Assembly (NCBI RefSeq): GCF_900095225.1
Contig: NZ_LT607425.1
Coordinates: 76,098-140,097 of the forward strand
Source: Pseudomonas sp. UMAB-08
GTDB taxonomy: Bacteria > Pseudomonadota > Gammaproteobacteria > Pseudomonadales > Pseudomonadaceae
Length of the DNA: 64,000 nucleotides
Reading direction: 5' to 3'
Shown: piece after piece, positions 17,074-26,138 of the stretch
How positions within the stretch are numbered: position 1 is the stretch's first letter
Layout: each line of letters begins with the position of its first letter
Made by a program: the position numbers and the translations under genes
Notes under the pieces: model-generated
What the model saw: only the letters and a program-made list of their open reading frames with translations
Told to the model about the DNA's origin: nothing
The model's database searches: none

Positions 17074-17235
17074 AAGGAAAGGCTCCGGCGTGGGGCAAAA
17101 AAACGGCCTAGATTAATCTATTCAACCGTTACTGTCCTAAGACATCCGGAACGTTAGTCCAGAAATGCTTGCTCTGACCGAAACGGATGCGTACCTTTGC
17201 CGGTTTTTATTCCACCGCACCCCTTGGAGAGCGCT

Positions 17236-17793
17236 ATGTCTGCTGATCTCGAGCATATCCGTCAAATCATGCGCGAGGCTGACTGCCTTTATACCGAAGC
17301 TGAAGTCGAAGTGGCTATCGCCCGTGTCGGTGCACAGATCAATGCCCAACTGGCCGACAGCAATCCCGTGGTGTTCTGCGTGATGAACGGCGGCCTGATT
17401 TTTTCGGGCAAGTTGTTGACCCATCTGAACTTCCCGCTGGAAGCGTCTTACCTGCACGCCACCCGCTATCGCAACGAAACCACTGGCGGCGACCTGTTCT
17501 GGAAAGCCAAGCCGGAAGTCTCGTTCATGGACCGCGATGTGTTGATCATTGATGACATCCTCGACGAAGGTCATACCCTTGGCGCGATCGTGGATTTCTG
17601 CAAGCACGCGGGTGCGCGCGCTGTGCACACCGCCGTATTGATCGACAAGGATCACGACCGCAAGGCGCGTGCTGACCTGAAAGCCGATTTCGTCGGCCTG
17701 CCGTGCATCGACCGCTACATCTTCGGTTACGGCATGGATTACAAAGGCTACTGGCGTAACGCTGCCGGCATCTATGCGGTTAAAGGGATGTAA
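17236..17793 (+). CDS. hpt: Hypoxanthine-guanine phosphoribosyltransferase
   Basis: 185 residues. Converts hypoxanthine or guanine with PRPP to IMP or GMP. The PRPP loop is VLIIDDILDEGHTLG near residue 100; the N-terminal VVFCVMNGGLIFSGKLL is also typical. The ATG at 17236 has TTGGAGAG upstream; an in-frame ATG at 17197 would add 13 residues without a ribosome site. Its TAA shares a base with the next ATG (TAATG), coupling it to the cupin gene. Confidence 0.93.
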   Translation: MSADLEHIRQIMREADCLYTEAEVEVAIARVGAQINAQLADSNPVVFCVMNGGLIFSGKLLTHLNFPLEASYLHATRYRNETTGGDLFWKAKPEVSFMDRDVLIIDDILDEGHTLGAIVDFCKHAGARAVHTAVLIDKDHDRKARADLKADFVGLPCIDRYIFGYGMDYKGYWRNAAGIYAVKGM

Positions 17794-18269
17794 TGATGAG
17801 CGCACCTCGTTTTCTCGACCAGTCGCTGTTTGCCGATCTTGCCGAGAAAGCGGCGGCCAGTCCGCGTGGCCGGCAGCACCACAATTTCCATCAGATGGAA
17901 GAGCCGTGTCACCGCTTGGCGGTGGGTATGCAGCCAGGTACTTACATCGCGCCACATCGCCACCTGAGTGCCGACAAGGCTGAATGCCTGTTGGTGCTCA
18001 AGGGCGCGCTGGGCCTGTTGGTGTTCGATGAGGACGGCCAATTGCTGAGCAAGCGGCTGATGCAGGCAGGCGGCGATTGCCTCGGTGTGGATTTGCCTCC
18101 GGGCGTTTTTCACGGCCTGGTCGTGCTGGCGCCGGACACCCTGATGTTCGAATGTAAAGCCGGTCCCTATCACCCACTTAGCGAAGTTGAGTTCGCCCAC
18201 TGGGCACCGCGCGAAGGCGAGGCGGGAGTGGCTGAATATCATGCCTGGATGCGTGCGCAGTTCGAGTAG
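17793..18269 (+). CDS. WbuC-family cupin-fold metalloprotein
   Basis: 158 residues. The central cupin motif PHRHLSADKAECLLVLKGALG supplies metal ligands (two His and a Glu), and PPGVFHGLVVLAP supplies the later His. The WbuC family is known as a small cupin first seen in O-antigen clusters; its reaction is unknown. Two adjacent ATG codons (17793, 17796) are possible starts, and the first overlaps the hpt stop. Coupling with hpt is a steady pairing in pseudomonads in my memory, but no functional link is known. Confidence 0.82.
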   Translation: MMSAPRFLDQSLFADLAEKAAASPRGRQHHNFHQMEEPCHRLAVGMQPGTYIAPHRHLSADKAECLLVLKGALGLLVFDEDGQLLSKRLMQAGGDCLGVDLPPGVFHGLVVLAPDTLMFECKAGPYHPLSEVEFAHWAPREGEAGVAEYHAWMRAQFE

Positions 18270-18344
18270 CGGCAGCAGCAAGACCCCGCGTCGCCCCCTT
18301 CGTAGGCTTGCCTGAGAAGGGGGGCTTGCACGCACTCAAAACAT

Positions 18345-20072
18345 CTATCGCGCGTCATCCTGACCCAGCCAGCGCAACGCTTTTTCTCGTGCCTGGTGCA
18401 GGTCGCGCACGTAAGTCAGTTGCCCTTCAAGCCGATGCACGCCGGCCCGGCGTAATTTCAAGCGCACCCTCGGCGTGGTCCCAACCAGGATCAGGCCGAC
18501 CCCTGCACTGCGGTATTCAACCAACACGCTGTCCAGTGCTGCCAGTGCGGTCATATCGAGCATGGGCACCGCGCTCATGTCCACCACCACGACCTTGACC
18601 CCCGAGCTGAACTTACGCAGCACGCTGAGGGCTTTTTCCGCTGCGCCGAAGAACAACGGCCCGCGAATCGCGTAGCTCTGCACCTGGTCGGGCATGTCGT
18701 GCAACGCTTGGTGGTAGCTGCGCGGCAGTTCGGCGGTGTCGGTCAGGTCGCTCATGCGCTTGATAAACAGCCCTGCCGCCATGAGCAGCCCGACGCCGAC
18801 CGCCAGCACCATGTCGAACAGCACCGTCAGGCTCAAACAGGTCAGCAGTACCCATACATCGCTACGTGGCGCTATGCGCAGGGTGTGGATAACGTGACGG
18901 GCTTCGGCCATGTTCCAGGCCACCATCACCAGCAAAGCTGCCATTGCCGCCATGGGCAGGTAGCTGAACAGCGGCGCCAACAGGACAATCGAGATCAGCA
19001 CCACGGCGCTGTGAATGATCGCCGCCAGGGGCGAAAACGCACCGGCGCGGATGTTTGCCGCACTGCGGGCGATGGCTGCCGTGGCGGTGATCCCGCCGAA
19101 CAACGGCCCAACCAGATTGCCCAGGCCTTGGCCGATCAGCTCGGCATTGGGGTCATGTTTACTGCCTGTCATGCCATCGCCGACCACCGCGCATAGCAGT
19201 GACTCCATAGCGCCAAGCATCGCGATAGCGAACGCCGGGGCCATCAGTTGGCGGATCAAATCATAGGACAGGGTCAGCGATTGCCCATCGGCGGCGGGCA
19301 GGTTCCACGGCCAGGTGAAGGTCGGCAGGAACGGCGGGATGCCGGCATGACGGATGCCGTCGACGCTATAGCTGAAGCGTTCACCCAGGGTTGCGACTGA
19401 CCAGCCCGCGGCCTCCATCAGCAATCCCAGTAGCGCGCCTACCGCCAGCGCAACCAGATGCCCCGGGACTTTCGGCACCCAGCGTGGCCAGACAATCAGC
19501 ACTGCCAGGCACACCGCACCTACCACCGCATCGCCCAAATGAGCGCTGGGCAGCGACTGGATCAATACGCCTACTTGCTCGACATAGTGCTGCGGTTGGC
19601 TGATGAGGCTCAGGCCGAGCAAGTCCTTGAGCTGCAAGGTCGCGATCACAATCCCGATCCCGGCGGTAAAGCCCAGGGTGACGGGGTAGGGAATGTACTG
19701 AATCAGCCGACCTGCGCGGATCAGGCCCAAGGCGATCAGGATTACCCCGGCGAGCATCGTGCACAGCAACAGGCCACCGAGTCCGTACTGCTGGGTGATG
19801 GGCAGCAAGATCACCACGAAGGCGGCGGTCGGCCCGCTGACGTTGAACCGCGAGCCGCCCGTCAAGGCGATCAACGGGGCGGCCACCAGCACGGTATACA
19901 GCCCATATTGGGGGGCGACGCCCACTGCGATGGCCAAGGCCATTGCCAGAGGAATGGCGATGACCCCTACCGTCAAGCCGGCGCTGAGGTCGCCGCGCAA
20001 GGCGATCCATGAGTACCCGGCACGCCAGGTTTGGCGCCAGGCAGAAAAAACGGGCGGAAGAGAGAAAGACAT
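18345..20072 (-). CDS. SulP-family anion transporter with STAS domain
   Basis: 575 residues. About 12 membrane segments (residues 20-430) include the SulP signature region (PIGVAPQYGLYT-like VGVAPQYGLYTVLVAAPLIA, SRFNVSGPTAAFVVI). A C-terminal STAS domain covers about residues 455-560 (VVVVDMSAVPMLDMTALAAL). Members carry sulfate, bicarbonate or C4-dicarboxylates (DauA); the substrate cannot be decided here. I place the start at 20072 (MSFSLPPVFSAW), with GGAG 7 bases upstream; a longer frame to 20159 lacks support. Confidence 0.88.
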   Translation of the reverse strand: MSFSLPPVFSAWRQTWRAGYSWIALRGDLSAGLTVGVIAIPLAMALAIAVGVAPQYGLYTVLVAAPLIALTGGSRFNVSGPTAAFVVILLPITQQYGLGGLLLCTMLAGVILIALGLIRAGRLIQYIPYPVTLGFTAGIGIVIATLQLKDLLGLSLISQPQHYVEQVGVLIQSLPSAHLGDAVVGAVCLAVLIVWPRWVPKVPGHLVALAVGALLGLLMEAAGWSVATLGERFSYSVDGIRHAGIPPFLPTFTWPWNLPAADGQSLTLSYDLIRQLMAPAFAIAMLGAMESLLCAVVGDGMTGSKHDPNAELIGQGLGNLVGPLFGGITATAAIARSAANIRAGAFSPLAAIIHSAVVLISIVLLAPLFSYLPMAAMAALLVMVAWNMAEARHVIHTLRIAPRSDVWVLLTCLSLTVLFDMVLAVGVGLLMAAGLFIKRMSDLTDTAELPRSYHQALHDMPDQVQSYAIRGPLFFGAAEKALSVLRKFSSGVKVVVVDMSAVPMLDMTALAALDSVLVEYRSAGVGLILVGTTPRVRLKLRRAGVHRLEGQLTYVRDLHQAREKALRWLGQDDAR

Positions 20073-20248
20073 GGCAACTCCAACAGTGAGCGCACAGGTC
20101 CGCTCGATTGATTCATTATTTTTATTCGTGCAGCCGCTAATGGTTTCAGACAGGCCCATTCAAGTATGAACTCGGTACGCGCCGTGCGCCTTGATCCGAA
20201 TCATCGAGCCTCATGCTAGAGTGCTCTCCAGCTTTTTGAGGCGTCAAT

Positions 20249-20755
20249 ATGACCTTAGTAATCCGTAGTGCAGCAGCCTTGATCCTTTTGCTCAGCCTGC
20301 CGCTGGCTGCCGCGCCAAGCCAGGGCCCTGGCACCTCTACACCCATGCACGCGCACTATTTGCCGCCGGATGATCTGGCGGTGCGCGAGGGTCAACCCGA
20401 GCAGCAACAATTGCTGCAAATCACCGAATACTCGGTGGTAATTGGCAGTCAGCGCCAGTCCAATCAGCAGCCGATACCGGTGACCTTTCCGGTTTTACTG
20501 CGTTTGAAAGGCAAGCCAATGAATAAAGGCGCCACCGTATCCGAGGTGCTGATTCACTTCGACGGTGAAAGTAAAAGCCTGAAAAAGCCTACCTTCGATG
20601 ACCATACCCGCACCTTGACCCTGTATTACCCCATGACTGAGTACCGGGCTGTGCTCGACCTGTTGCGCAACGAGAAGGTGTATTGCCAGTTTTTGAGCTA
20701 CGCCAATGGGCATGTCTGGGCAGATCTGCACACCATGGCCGTACGCGCGCGTTGA
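20249..20755 (+). CDS. Exported protein of unknown function
   Basis: 168 residues with a clear signal peptide (MTLVIRSAAALILLLSLPLAAAP) and cleavage near residue 22, so periplasmic or outer-membrane associated. The rest is soluble and beta-rich (VTFPVLLRLKGKPMNKGATV). I do not recognise a named family. It is divergent from the SulP gene and 66 bases upstream of the PA4642-family gene. The start has GAGGCGTC only weakly placed upstream but begins exactly at the signal peptide. Confidence 0.75.
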   Translation: MTLVIRSAAALILLLSLPLAAAPSQGPGTSTPMHAHYLPPDDLAVREGQPEQQQLLQITEYSVVIGSQRQSNQQPIPVTFPVLLRLKGKPMNKGATVSEVLIHFDGESKSLKKPTFDDHTRTLTLYYPMTEYRAVLDLLRNEKVYCQFLSYANGHVWADLHTMAVRAR

Positions 20756-20821
20756 GCGTTACGGTGGGCGAGGGGTAAACTGCCTGCCCGTGAAATATCC
20801 GCAAGTCAGTTGGAGTCAGCA

Positions 20822-21109
20822 ATGCGTAAAGATAAGAAGCAGTTGATTGGTGATGAGATCGGCGATGCGCAGATCAAATTGTTTCTCGACTTCGAACCGG
20901 TCGATGCAACTTCACCGTCGCTGCACAAGCTGATCAAGGCGTATCGAGGCCTGCGGATCAATGATTTCGAGCGTTTCCTGGTGTTCTTCCTCGAAGCCGG
21001 TTACGACCTCGATGGCAAAGATGAGCACGGAAAGGATTTCATCGCGCTTATTGCAGACCAGCGTCATGCCGATGAATACATCGAGCTGATCGAAAAAGCT
21101 CGCGGCTGA
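20822..21109 (+). CDS. PA4642-family protein
   Basis: 95 residues, acidic and soluble (MRKDKKQLIGDEIGDAQIKL; FLVFFLEAGYDLDGKDEHGKD). It matches my memory of the PA4642 family, which sits next to mqo throughout Pseudomonas. Function unknown. The start at 20822 has GTTGGAGTCAG upstream; an ATG at 20810 is rejected because that same ribosome site would lie after it. Confidence 0.88.
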   Translation: MRKDKKQLIGDEIGDAQIKLFLDFEPVDATSPSLHKLIKAYRGLRINDFERFLVFFLEAGYDLDGKDEHGKDFIALIADQRHADEYIELIEKARG

Positions 21110-21127
21110 GACGGACGCGTCAGCCCA

Positions 21128-21158
21128 TAAAAAAACGCCCCGAAGGGCGTTTTTTTAT
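21128..21158. terminator. Bidirectional intrinsic terminator between PA4642-family gene and mqo
   Basis: AACGCCC-CGAA-GGGCGTT stem-loop flanked by seven A on the left and seven T on the right, so it can end transcripts from both convergent genes. Confidence 0.92.
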
Positions 21159-21182
21159 GGCCGGTGGAGAAAGCGCGCTACC

Positions 21183-22691
21183 TCAAGCGAAGCTTTTGGT
21201 CTCGCTGCTCTTCTCTACCAACTCCAGGCTTTCATTGTTCTGGGCGTTGATGCGCTGATACAGCTGCGCGTCGGTTTCCAGAGCCTTTTCCCGAGCAGGG
21301 AAAATTTCGTTGAGCTTGGCGGCCCATTCGTTGCGAGCCTTGTCCGCGAAGCAGCGTTCGATCAAATCCAGCATGATCGACACTGTCACCGAGGCACCAG
21401 GGGACGCGCCGAGCAGGGCAGCCAGAGAACCGTCCTTGGCCGAAACCAGTTCGGTACCGAATTGCAGGACGCCGCCTTTCTTCGGGTCTTTCTTGATGAT
21501 CTGCACGCGCTGACCAGCCACTTCCAGGCGCCAGTCTTCAGCCTTGGCTTCAGGGTAGAAGCGACGCAGCGATGCAAGACGTTGCTCCATCGACTGCATC
21601 ACTTCGCTGACCAGGTACTTGGTCAGGTCCATGTTGTCGCGGGCCACGGCCAGCATCGGCCCGATGTTGGCGGCGCGAACCGACAGGGGCAGGTCAAGGA
21701 ACGAACCGTGCTTGAGGAACTTGGTAGTGAAACCGGCGTATGGCCCGAACAACAGAGAGGTCTTGCCGTCGACGACGCGGGTGTCGAGGTGCGGCACCGA
21801 CATCGGTGGAGAGCCCACGGCGGCCTGGCTGTAGACCTTGGCCTGGTGGCGCTTGACCACTTCCGGGTTGTCGCAACGCAGCCATTGACCACTGACCGGG
21901 AAACCACCGAAACCTTTGCTTTCTTCGATGCCTGACATCTGCAGCAACGGCAGCGCCGCGCCACCTGCGCCAAGGAACACGAATTTGGCATCGACTTCGC
22001 GGGTATTGCCGGTGTTGACGTCCTTGATGCTCACGCTCCAGCCCTGACCCTTGCGGCTCAGACCGGTCACGCGCTTGCAGTATTTAACCTGGGCATCCGG
22101 GGTGCTGGACAGGTGCTTGAGCAACTGATTGGTCAGGGCGCCGAAGTTGACGTCGGTGCCTTGCATCACGCGGGTGGCGGCGATCGGCTCGTCAGCAGGC
22201 CGCCCCGGCATCATCAAAGGCATCCACTCGGCCAGTTTGGCCTTGTCTTCGGTGTATTCCATGGCCGCGAAAGCATGATGCTTGTGCATGGCTTCAAAGC
22301 GGTGCTTCAGGAACGCGACGCCTGCTTCACCCTGGACGTAGCTCAGGTGCGGAACCGGGGTGATAAAGGACTTCGAGGAGCCGAACGTGCCTTTCTTGGC
22401 CAGGTAGGACCAGAATTCCTTCGATACCTCGAACTGGGTGTTGATGTGCACCGCTTTCTTGATGTCGATGGAGCCGTCGGCTGCTTGCGGCGTGTAGTTC
22501 AGCTCACATAGCCCGGCGTGGCCGGTACCGGCGTTGTTCCACGGGTTTGAGCTCTCCGCGGCACCAGAATCCATCAGCTCAACGACTTCCAGCTTAAGGC
22601 TGGGGTCGAGCTCTTTGAGCAGTACTGCAAGGGTGGCACTCATGATGCCTGCCCCAACCAATACCACATCGACTGCTTCGTTATGCGCCAT
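21183..22691 (-). CDS. mqo: Malate:quinone oxidoreductase
   Basis: 502 residues. FAD-dependent, membrane-peripheral enzyme oxidising malate to oxaloacetate with electrons to ubiquinone; main malate dehydrogenase activity in many pseudomonads. FAD loop VDVVLVGAGIMSATLAVLL at the N-terminus, then ESSNPWNNAGTGHAGLCELN and VFLGAGGAALPLLQ. The start at 22691 (MAHNEAVDVV) is chosen because the family begins shortly before the FAD loop; a frame from 22754 adds 21 unrelated residues. It is convergent with the PA4642-family gene over a shared terminator. Confidence 0.95.
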   Translation of the reverse strand: MAHNEAVDVVLVGAGIMSATLAVLLKELDPSLKLEVVELMDSGAAESSNPWNNAGTGHAGLCELNYTPQAADGSIDIKKAVHINTQFEVSKEFWSYLAKKGTFGSSKSFITPVPHLSYVQGEAGVAFLKHRFEAMHKHHAFAAMEYTEDKAKLAEWMPLMMPGRPADEPIAATRVMQGTDVNFGALTNQLLKHLSSTPDAQVKYCKRVTGLSRKGQGWSVSIKDVNTGNTREVDAKFVFLGAGGAALPLLQMSGIEESKGFGGFPVSGQWLRCDNPEVVKRHQAKVYSQAAVGSPPMSVPHLDTRVVDGKTSLLFGPYAGFTTKFLKHGSFLDLPLSVRAANIGPMLAVARDNMDLTKYLVSEVMQSMEQRLASLRRFYPEAKAEDWRLEVAGQRVQIIKKDPKKGGVLQFGTELVSAKDGSLAALLGASPGASVTVSIMLDLIERCFADKARNEWAAKLNEIFPAREKALETDAQLYQRINAQNNESLELVEKSSETKSFA

Positions 22692-22743
22692 TAACGCGTC
22701 TCCAAAATCTGCAGCACCAAATTGACGGCATACGATCCTGAGG

Positions 22744-22884
22744 TCAGTTGCCAAGTGTTTGCGGGGCGTGTATCCGAAAGTGCCCCTGGTAACTCATGGC
22801 CAGGATCGCCATGTCCGATTCTTCGCAATTTTTTGCATCTTCAGCGGACACCACCAATCGGGCTTTGAATTCGTATGAACTCAT
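22744..22884 (-). CDS. Candidate 46-residue small protein upstream of mqo
   Basis: A short frame reading MSSYEFKARLVVSAEDAKNC, then EESDMAILAMSYQGHFRIHA and PQTLGN, with natural-looking amino acid composition and pseudomonad-like codons. It ends 52 bases before mqo and could be its leader gene. No strong ribosome site is seen (GGGCCTGAAA before the ATG). I do not recognise the family. It is a candidate only, because chance frames of this size are common. Confidence 0.35.
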   Translation of the reverse strand: MSSYEFKARLVVSAEDAKNCEESDMAILAMSYQGHFRIHAPQTLGN

Positions 22885-23415
22885 TTTCAGGCCCGGTTAG
22901 CAATTCGACTATCGTCAAGGCATCCGGTTGTGCAACCAAATCCGTAGCGGACAGGCTTCAGACTCCAGTCATGGAGGCTGCGCAGCAGTCAGTCCTGTTT
23001 AAGGGGGCTGGGTCAGACATTAATGGTGCATGTACAAACGCAAAACTATTCATTTGCTCGCCACACTCTTGTGAAGTAGTGAAAACCCGTTTTTTTCACG
23101 CTCTTTTGGAGACGTGAACCTCAAAAAAGAACCGACGCAATGGCAGTTCCGGCAGATCGGATGCAGGCAAGAGTGAGAGGCTGGGGGGCGAGAAAGGTTC
23201 GAAACGATTCGAGCTATTCGACACCGGACCAGCAAGCACTGACGCTTGCAAACGACCTGTGTGGGCGGCTCTCTGTGGGCGGTGCGGGGGAGCTAATACA
23301 AGGTATTAGCGATGCTGCGAGGCCCGATCAGGAGACGTCCTTATAATCGGGGGAAGATTATAGCGATGAAACGTGCGGAATTGATCTTATTAACTGACTT
23401 TTATTAGCGCGTCAG
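22885..23415. other. Intergenic region upstream of mqo, no gene seen
   Basis: 531 bases without a supported gene. It should hold the mqo promoter on the minus strand. It contains a perfect inverted repeat GCTAATAC-AAG-GTATTAGC at 23292-23310 and, shortly after, TTATAATC-GGGGGAA-GATTATAG around 23341-23363, which looks like two small operator or hairpin elements. Confidence 0.5.
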
Positions 23416-23649
23416 TCAGTTCGTCAGGAGATGGCGGTCACCGGGGTGTGCCGCGTGCGGGCTGACACGTGCGCTGGCGGGGAGGGGCTGGTGCAGCCAA
23501 GTGAGCCGGGCTTCGTTGATTTCTACCCACCCAAAACCGATCGGCGGCGTGGCGCAATGCCGAAATGCCTGGCACAGCCCTGATTTATCCAGCAGCGCGT
23601 AGTGACGATGCTGAGGGCGCAAGCTGAACAATGACCAGAGAAAGTCCAT
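23416..23649 (-). CDS. Small conserved protein of unknown function
   Basis: 77 residues (MDFLWSLFSLRPQHRHYALL at the start, then CQAFRHCATPPIGFGWVEIN). The ATG at 23649 has AGGAG 7 bases upstream, a good ribosome site. I recall similar short proteins in Pseudomonas only. No membrane segment beyond the weak hydrophobic N-terminus, and no motif. Divergent from the YajG-like lipoprotein gene. Confidence 0.65.
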   Translation of the reverse strand: MDFLWSLFSLRPQHRHYALLDKSGLCQAFRHCATPPIGFGWVEINEARLTWLHQPLPASARVSPHAAHPGDRHLLTN

Positions 23650-23840
23650 GACGGGGCTCCTGTTGAGTGGGCAGGGGAAGATTGCCCGAAGGACGTGACA
23701 TCCCGGTGACAGTCCCGTGGCGAAGGCGTTTCATAAGGAACTGTGCCCCGTCATGTCCGGTCCTATTTTCAACTAGTGAGCGGGCCGTTGGCACCGCTAT
23801 ACTGCTGCATCTATTGTGTCTGGCCCCTGGAGAGATGAGC

Positions 23841-24425
23841 ATGTTGCATCGCCTGTTGTTCGGTTTGCTTGCTGTTGGCAGTTTGACCCTGGTCGGCTGT
23901 GCCCACAGCCCGCAACAACTTAGCCCGCAACCCAAACTCACCAGCCAACTCGCTGCGGTGGGTCACGGTCAGCCGGTCGTGGTTCGCGTCGTCGACGGTC
24001 GCCCATCGCCAACCCTGGGAACCCGTGGTGGTCTGTACCCGGAAACCAGCGCCATCAGCGTCCAGGGTTCTGACTTGCTGCCTAAACTGCAAGCTCAGAC
24101 CGAAGCCGCTGTACGTCTTCTGGGCTTTACCCCAACCACCAACGGTGGCAACGCGCCGCAGCTGACGGTGACCTTGGTGGACCTGAAGTACCAGTCGCCC
24201 AAAGAAGGTCTGTACGTGACCGAAGCGACCATCAGCTCGACGTTCCGCGCTGACGTGCAAAACAATGGCCGTAGCTACAGTGGTCGTTATGCCGCTTCGC
24301 TGGACCAGCGCTTCGGCATGGCGCCGAACCAGGAAACCAATACCAAGCTGGTCAGTGATGTGCTCAGCGATGCCCTGACCCGGCTGTTCCAGGATCAAAC
24401 TATCGGCAGGGTGCTGGGCCAGTAA
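23841..24425 (+). CDS. YajG-family lipoprotein
   Basis: 194 residues. The signal peptide ends in a lipobox (GSLTLVGC, Cys near residue 20), so the protein is lipid-anchored in the cell envelope. The remainder matches the YajG family (VVVRVVDGRPSPTLGTRGG; LTVTLVDLKYQSPKEGLYV), whose function is unclear. GGAGAG ends 6 bases before the ATG at 23841; an ATG at 23835 is too close to that site. Ends before a strong terminator. Confidence 0.87.
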   Translation: MLHRLLFGLLAVGSLTLVGCAHSPQQLSPQPKLTSQLAAVGHGQPVVVRVVDGRPSPTLGTRGGLYPETSAISVQGSDLLPKLQAQTEAAVRLLGFTPTTNGGNAPQLTVTLVDLKYQSPKEGLYVTEATISSTFRADVQNNGRSYSGRYAASLDQRFGMAPNQETNTKLVSDVLSDALTRLFQDQTIGRVLGQ

Positions 24426-24456
24426 TACGGTCTGTTCGCTGCAAACAAACTGTGAA

Positions 24457-24497
24457 CAAAAAAACCGGTTTCTTTAGCGAGAAACCGGTTTTTTTGG
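24457..24497. terminator. Bidirectional terminator after the YajG-like gene
   Basis: AAACCGGTTTCT-TTAGCG-AGAAACCGGTTT stem-loop with A-rich left and T-rich right flanks; serves the convergent lipoprotein and the 24532-24738 gene. Confidence 0.9.
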
Positions 24498-24531
24498 GTC
24501 TGTCTGGCGACACCCATCACTCTGTCGCCGG

Positions 24532-24738
24532 TCATGCGGCTTCGTAGTAGAAATCCAGAAAACTCAAGCCTGTCTGCTGATCCAGGTCTGGCAGGTCGTG
24601 GTGCTGATGGCCTCCCAGCGCGCAGTAAACCAGCCAGTGGCGGTCTTGCACATTGAATGACAATGCGTCGATCAGCGCTTCCTGCTCGTCGCTCTGGGTC
24701 ACCAGATACAGCCGATCCTGATTCTGTGCATGCAGCAT
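24532..24738 (-). CDS. Small conserved protein of unknown function
   Basis: 68 residues (MLHAQNQDRLYLVTQSDEQE at the start; WLVYCALGGHQHHDLPDLDQ). Soluble and acidic, no known motif. The frame has good codon use and is bounded by terminators on both sides, which supports a separate small gene. Ribosome site weak (AAAGAGAC). It follows the acyltransferase gene in the same direction but after that gene's terminator, so it needs its own promoter. Confidence 0.6.
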   Translation of the reverse strand: MLHAQNQDRLYLVTQSDEQEALIDALSFNVQDRHWLVYCALGGHQHHDLPDLDQQTGLSFLDFYYEAA

Positions 24739-24807
24739 GACAAGGTCTCTTTAGGTGTCGAGGTGCAATACAGTGGCGGGTTCAGGTTACGGTTAGGTGA
24801 CCGGGGC

Positions 24808-24840
24808 AAAAAAAAATGGCGCCCGAAGAGGCGCCATCTT
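24808..24840 (-). terminator. Intrinsic terminator of the acyltransferase gene
   Basis: ATGGCGCC-CGAAGA-GGCGCCAT perfect 8-base stem; on the minus strand it is followed by a run of nine T (A run at 24808-24816). Confidence 0.9.
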
Positions 24841-24854
24841 TATGAGTCAGACGT

Positions 24855-26018
24855 TTAAAGCGCTCGTCCGGCCTTGACCCGATACTGATTGCGCACAGGC
24901 ATTGCGTATTGCAACACCAGATACGGACGGTGTTCGACAGGGCAGCTCTCCAGACGGCGCTGCCACTCTTCCTTGGCCCGGGCCAGTTCGTCAGCGGGAA
25001 ATACGTCGGCGGCACTGGGTACATCCAATGTCGGATCGGCATCCTCCCATTGCGCGTACGCCAGGTAATGCGCCGGAAACAGGCGATAACCACCGAGAAT
25101 CTGCCGGTCCATCTCAATCGCCAATTGCTTGGTGTCTTCGAACACCCCGCTGATCGGCGTAGCGAAATTCACGTGCACCCGGCCTTTGTAACCCGTGATG
25201 CCCAGCGCGATGCTGACATCATCCTCGCCCGGTGCCTTGGTGTAGCTGCCGGTGGTGGCGCGGATATACAGTTCGCGGGCCTTGGCGTGATCGCATGGGT
25301 CGTATTCGTAGCTGATCGACACCGGCGTCAAGTTCAACGACTTGATCACCTCGGAGAATGGCTCGTCCTTGCGGCTCATGTGGAACATCTTGAGAATGGC
25401 CGATTCGGTGCGATCGTCGCCATCTTTGGCACGACCTTCAGCCTGGGCGATCCAGATCGATTGGCAGTCTTCGCGGATCGAATGATTGATATAGGCCGAC
25501 AGTTGCAGGTACGCCGCCATCTTTTCCCGGCGCCCGGTGATGGAACGGTGCACGATGAAACACTTGTTCAGGCGCATCAGGTCGCTAACGAAGGGCTTCT
25601 GCAGCAGGTTGTCACCGATGGCGATGCGCGGCGTTGGCAGGCCCGCGTGATACACCGCATAGTTGACGAAGGCCGGATCCATTGCGATGTCGCGGTGGTT
25701 GGCCAGGAACAGATAGGCGCTGCCGGACTTGAACTGCTCGACACCGGTGTAGGTCACACCGTCGGTAGCACGCTCAATGGTGTGATCGACGTAAACCTCG
25801 ACTTTGTCCTGCAGCGAGGCCACCGAGTGGACCTCGGCGAACTCGCGACGTAGTCGATGTGTGATTAGAGGTTTCAGCATCCAGCCAAATGCGCCTGCCA
25901 TGCGAGGGAAGCGAAAGTGGGTGAGTGTTTTGAGGAGTGCCTTATCACTGAGCAGGCGTGCAATGACGGCTGGGACTTCGGCGTCGTTGTAAGGTCGGAT
26001 GGCATCGAATTCGCCCAT
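24855..26018 (-). CDS. 1-acyl-sn-glycerol-3-phosphate acyltransferase-like protein
   Basis: 387 residues, longer than classical PlsC. The PlsC-type block I is FLANHRDIAMDPAF, with five rather than the usual four residues between His and Asp. Block III is AQAEGRAKDGDDRT. A C-terminal part of about 150 residues (ELARAKEEWQRRLESCPVEH) is beyond the catalytic domain. It probably transfers acyl chains in membrane lipid synthesis, but substrate is unknown. Two adjacent ATGs (26018, 26021) are possible; the second in the reading direction has better spacing to AAGAGAG. Confidence 0.82.
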   Translation of the reverse strand: MGEFDAIRPYNDAEVPAVIARLLSDKALLKTLTHFRFPRMAGAFGWMLKPLITHRLRREFAEVHSVASLQDKVEVYVDHTIERATDGVTYTGVEQFKSGSAYLFLANHRDIAMDPAFVNYAVYHAGLPTPRIAIGDNLLQKPFVSDLMRLNKCFIVHRSITGRREKMAAYLQLSAYINHSIREDCQSIWIAQAEGRAKDGDDRTESAILKMFHMSRKDEPFSEVIKSLNLTPVSISYEYDPCDHAKARELYIRATTGSYTKAPGEDDVSIALGITGYKGRVHVNFATPISGVFEDTKQLAIEMDRQILGGYRLFPAHYLAYAQWEDADPTLDVPSAADVFPADELARAKEEWQRRLESCPVEHRPYLVLQYAMPVRNQYRVKAGRAL

Positions 26019-26138
26019 CATGCTCTCTTGTTGGAAACGGCTAGGGTAAAGGCAGGCCGGTCTGAAAAATGCGATCAGATCACAAGCCATGCTTCAAATA
26101 GACGGCGATTATACGCATAACTCACTCCGGAGACTTCG

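Noticed and set aside
23032..23037. Lone TGTACA upstream of mqo
   Set aside because: No partner half site at the required distance.
24909..25853. 314-codon open frame on the plus strand
   Set aside because: Antisense to the acyltransferase gene, which carries both catalytic blocks.
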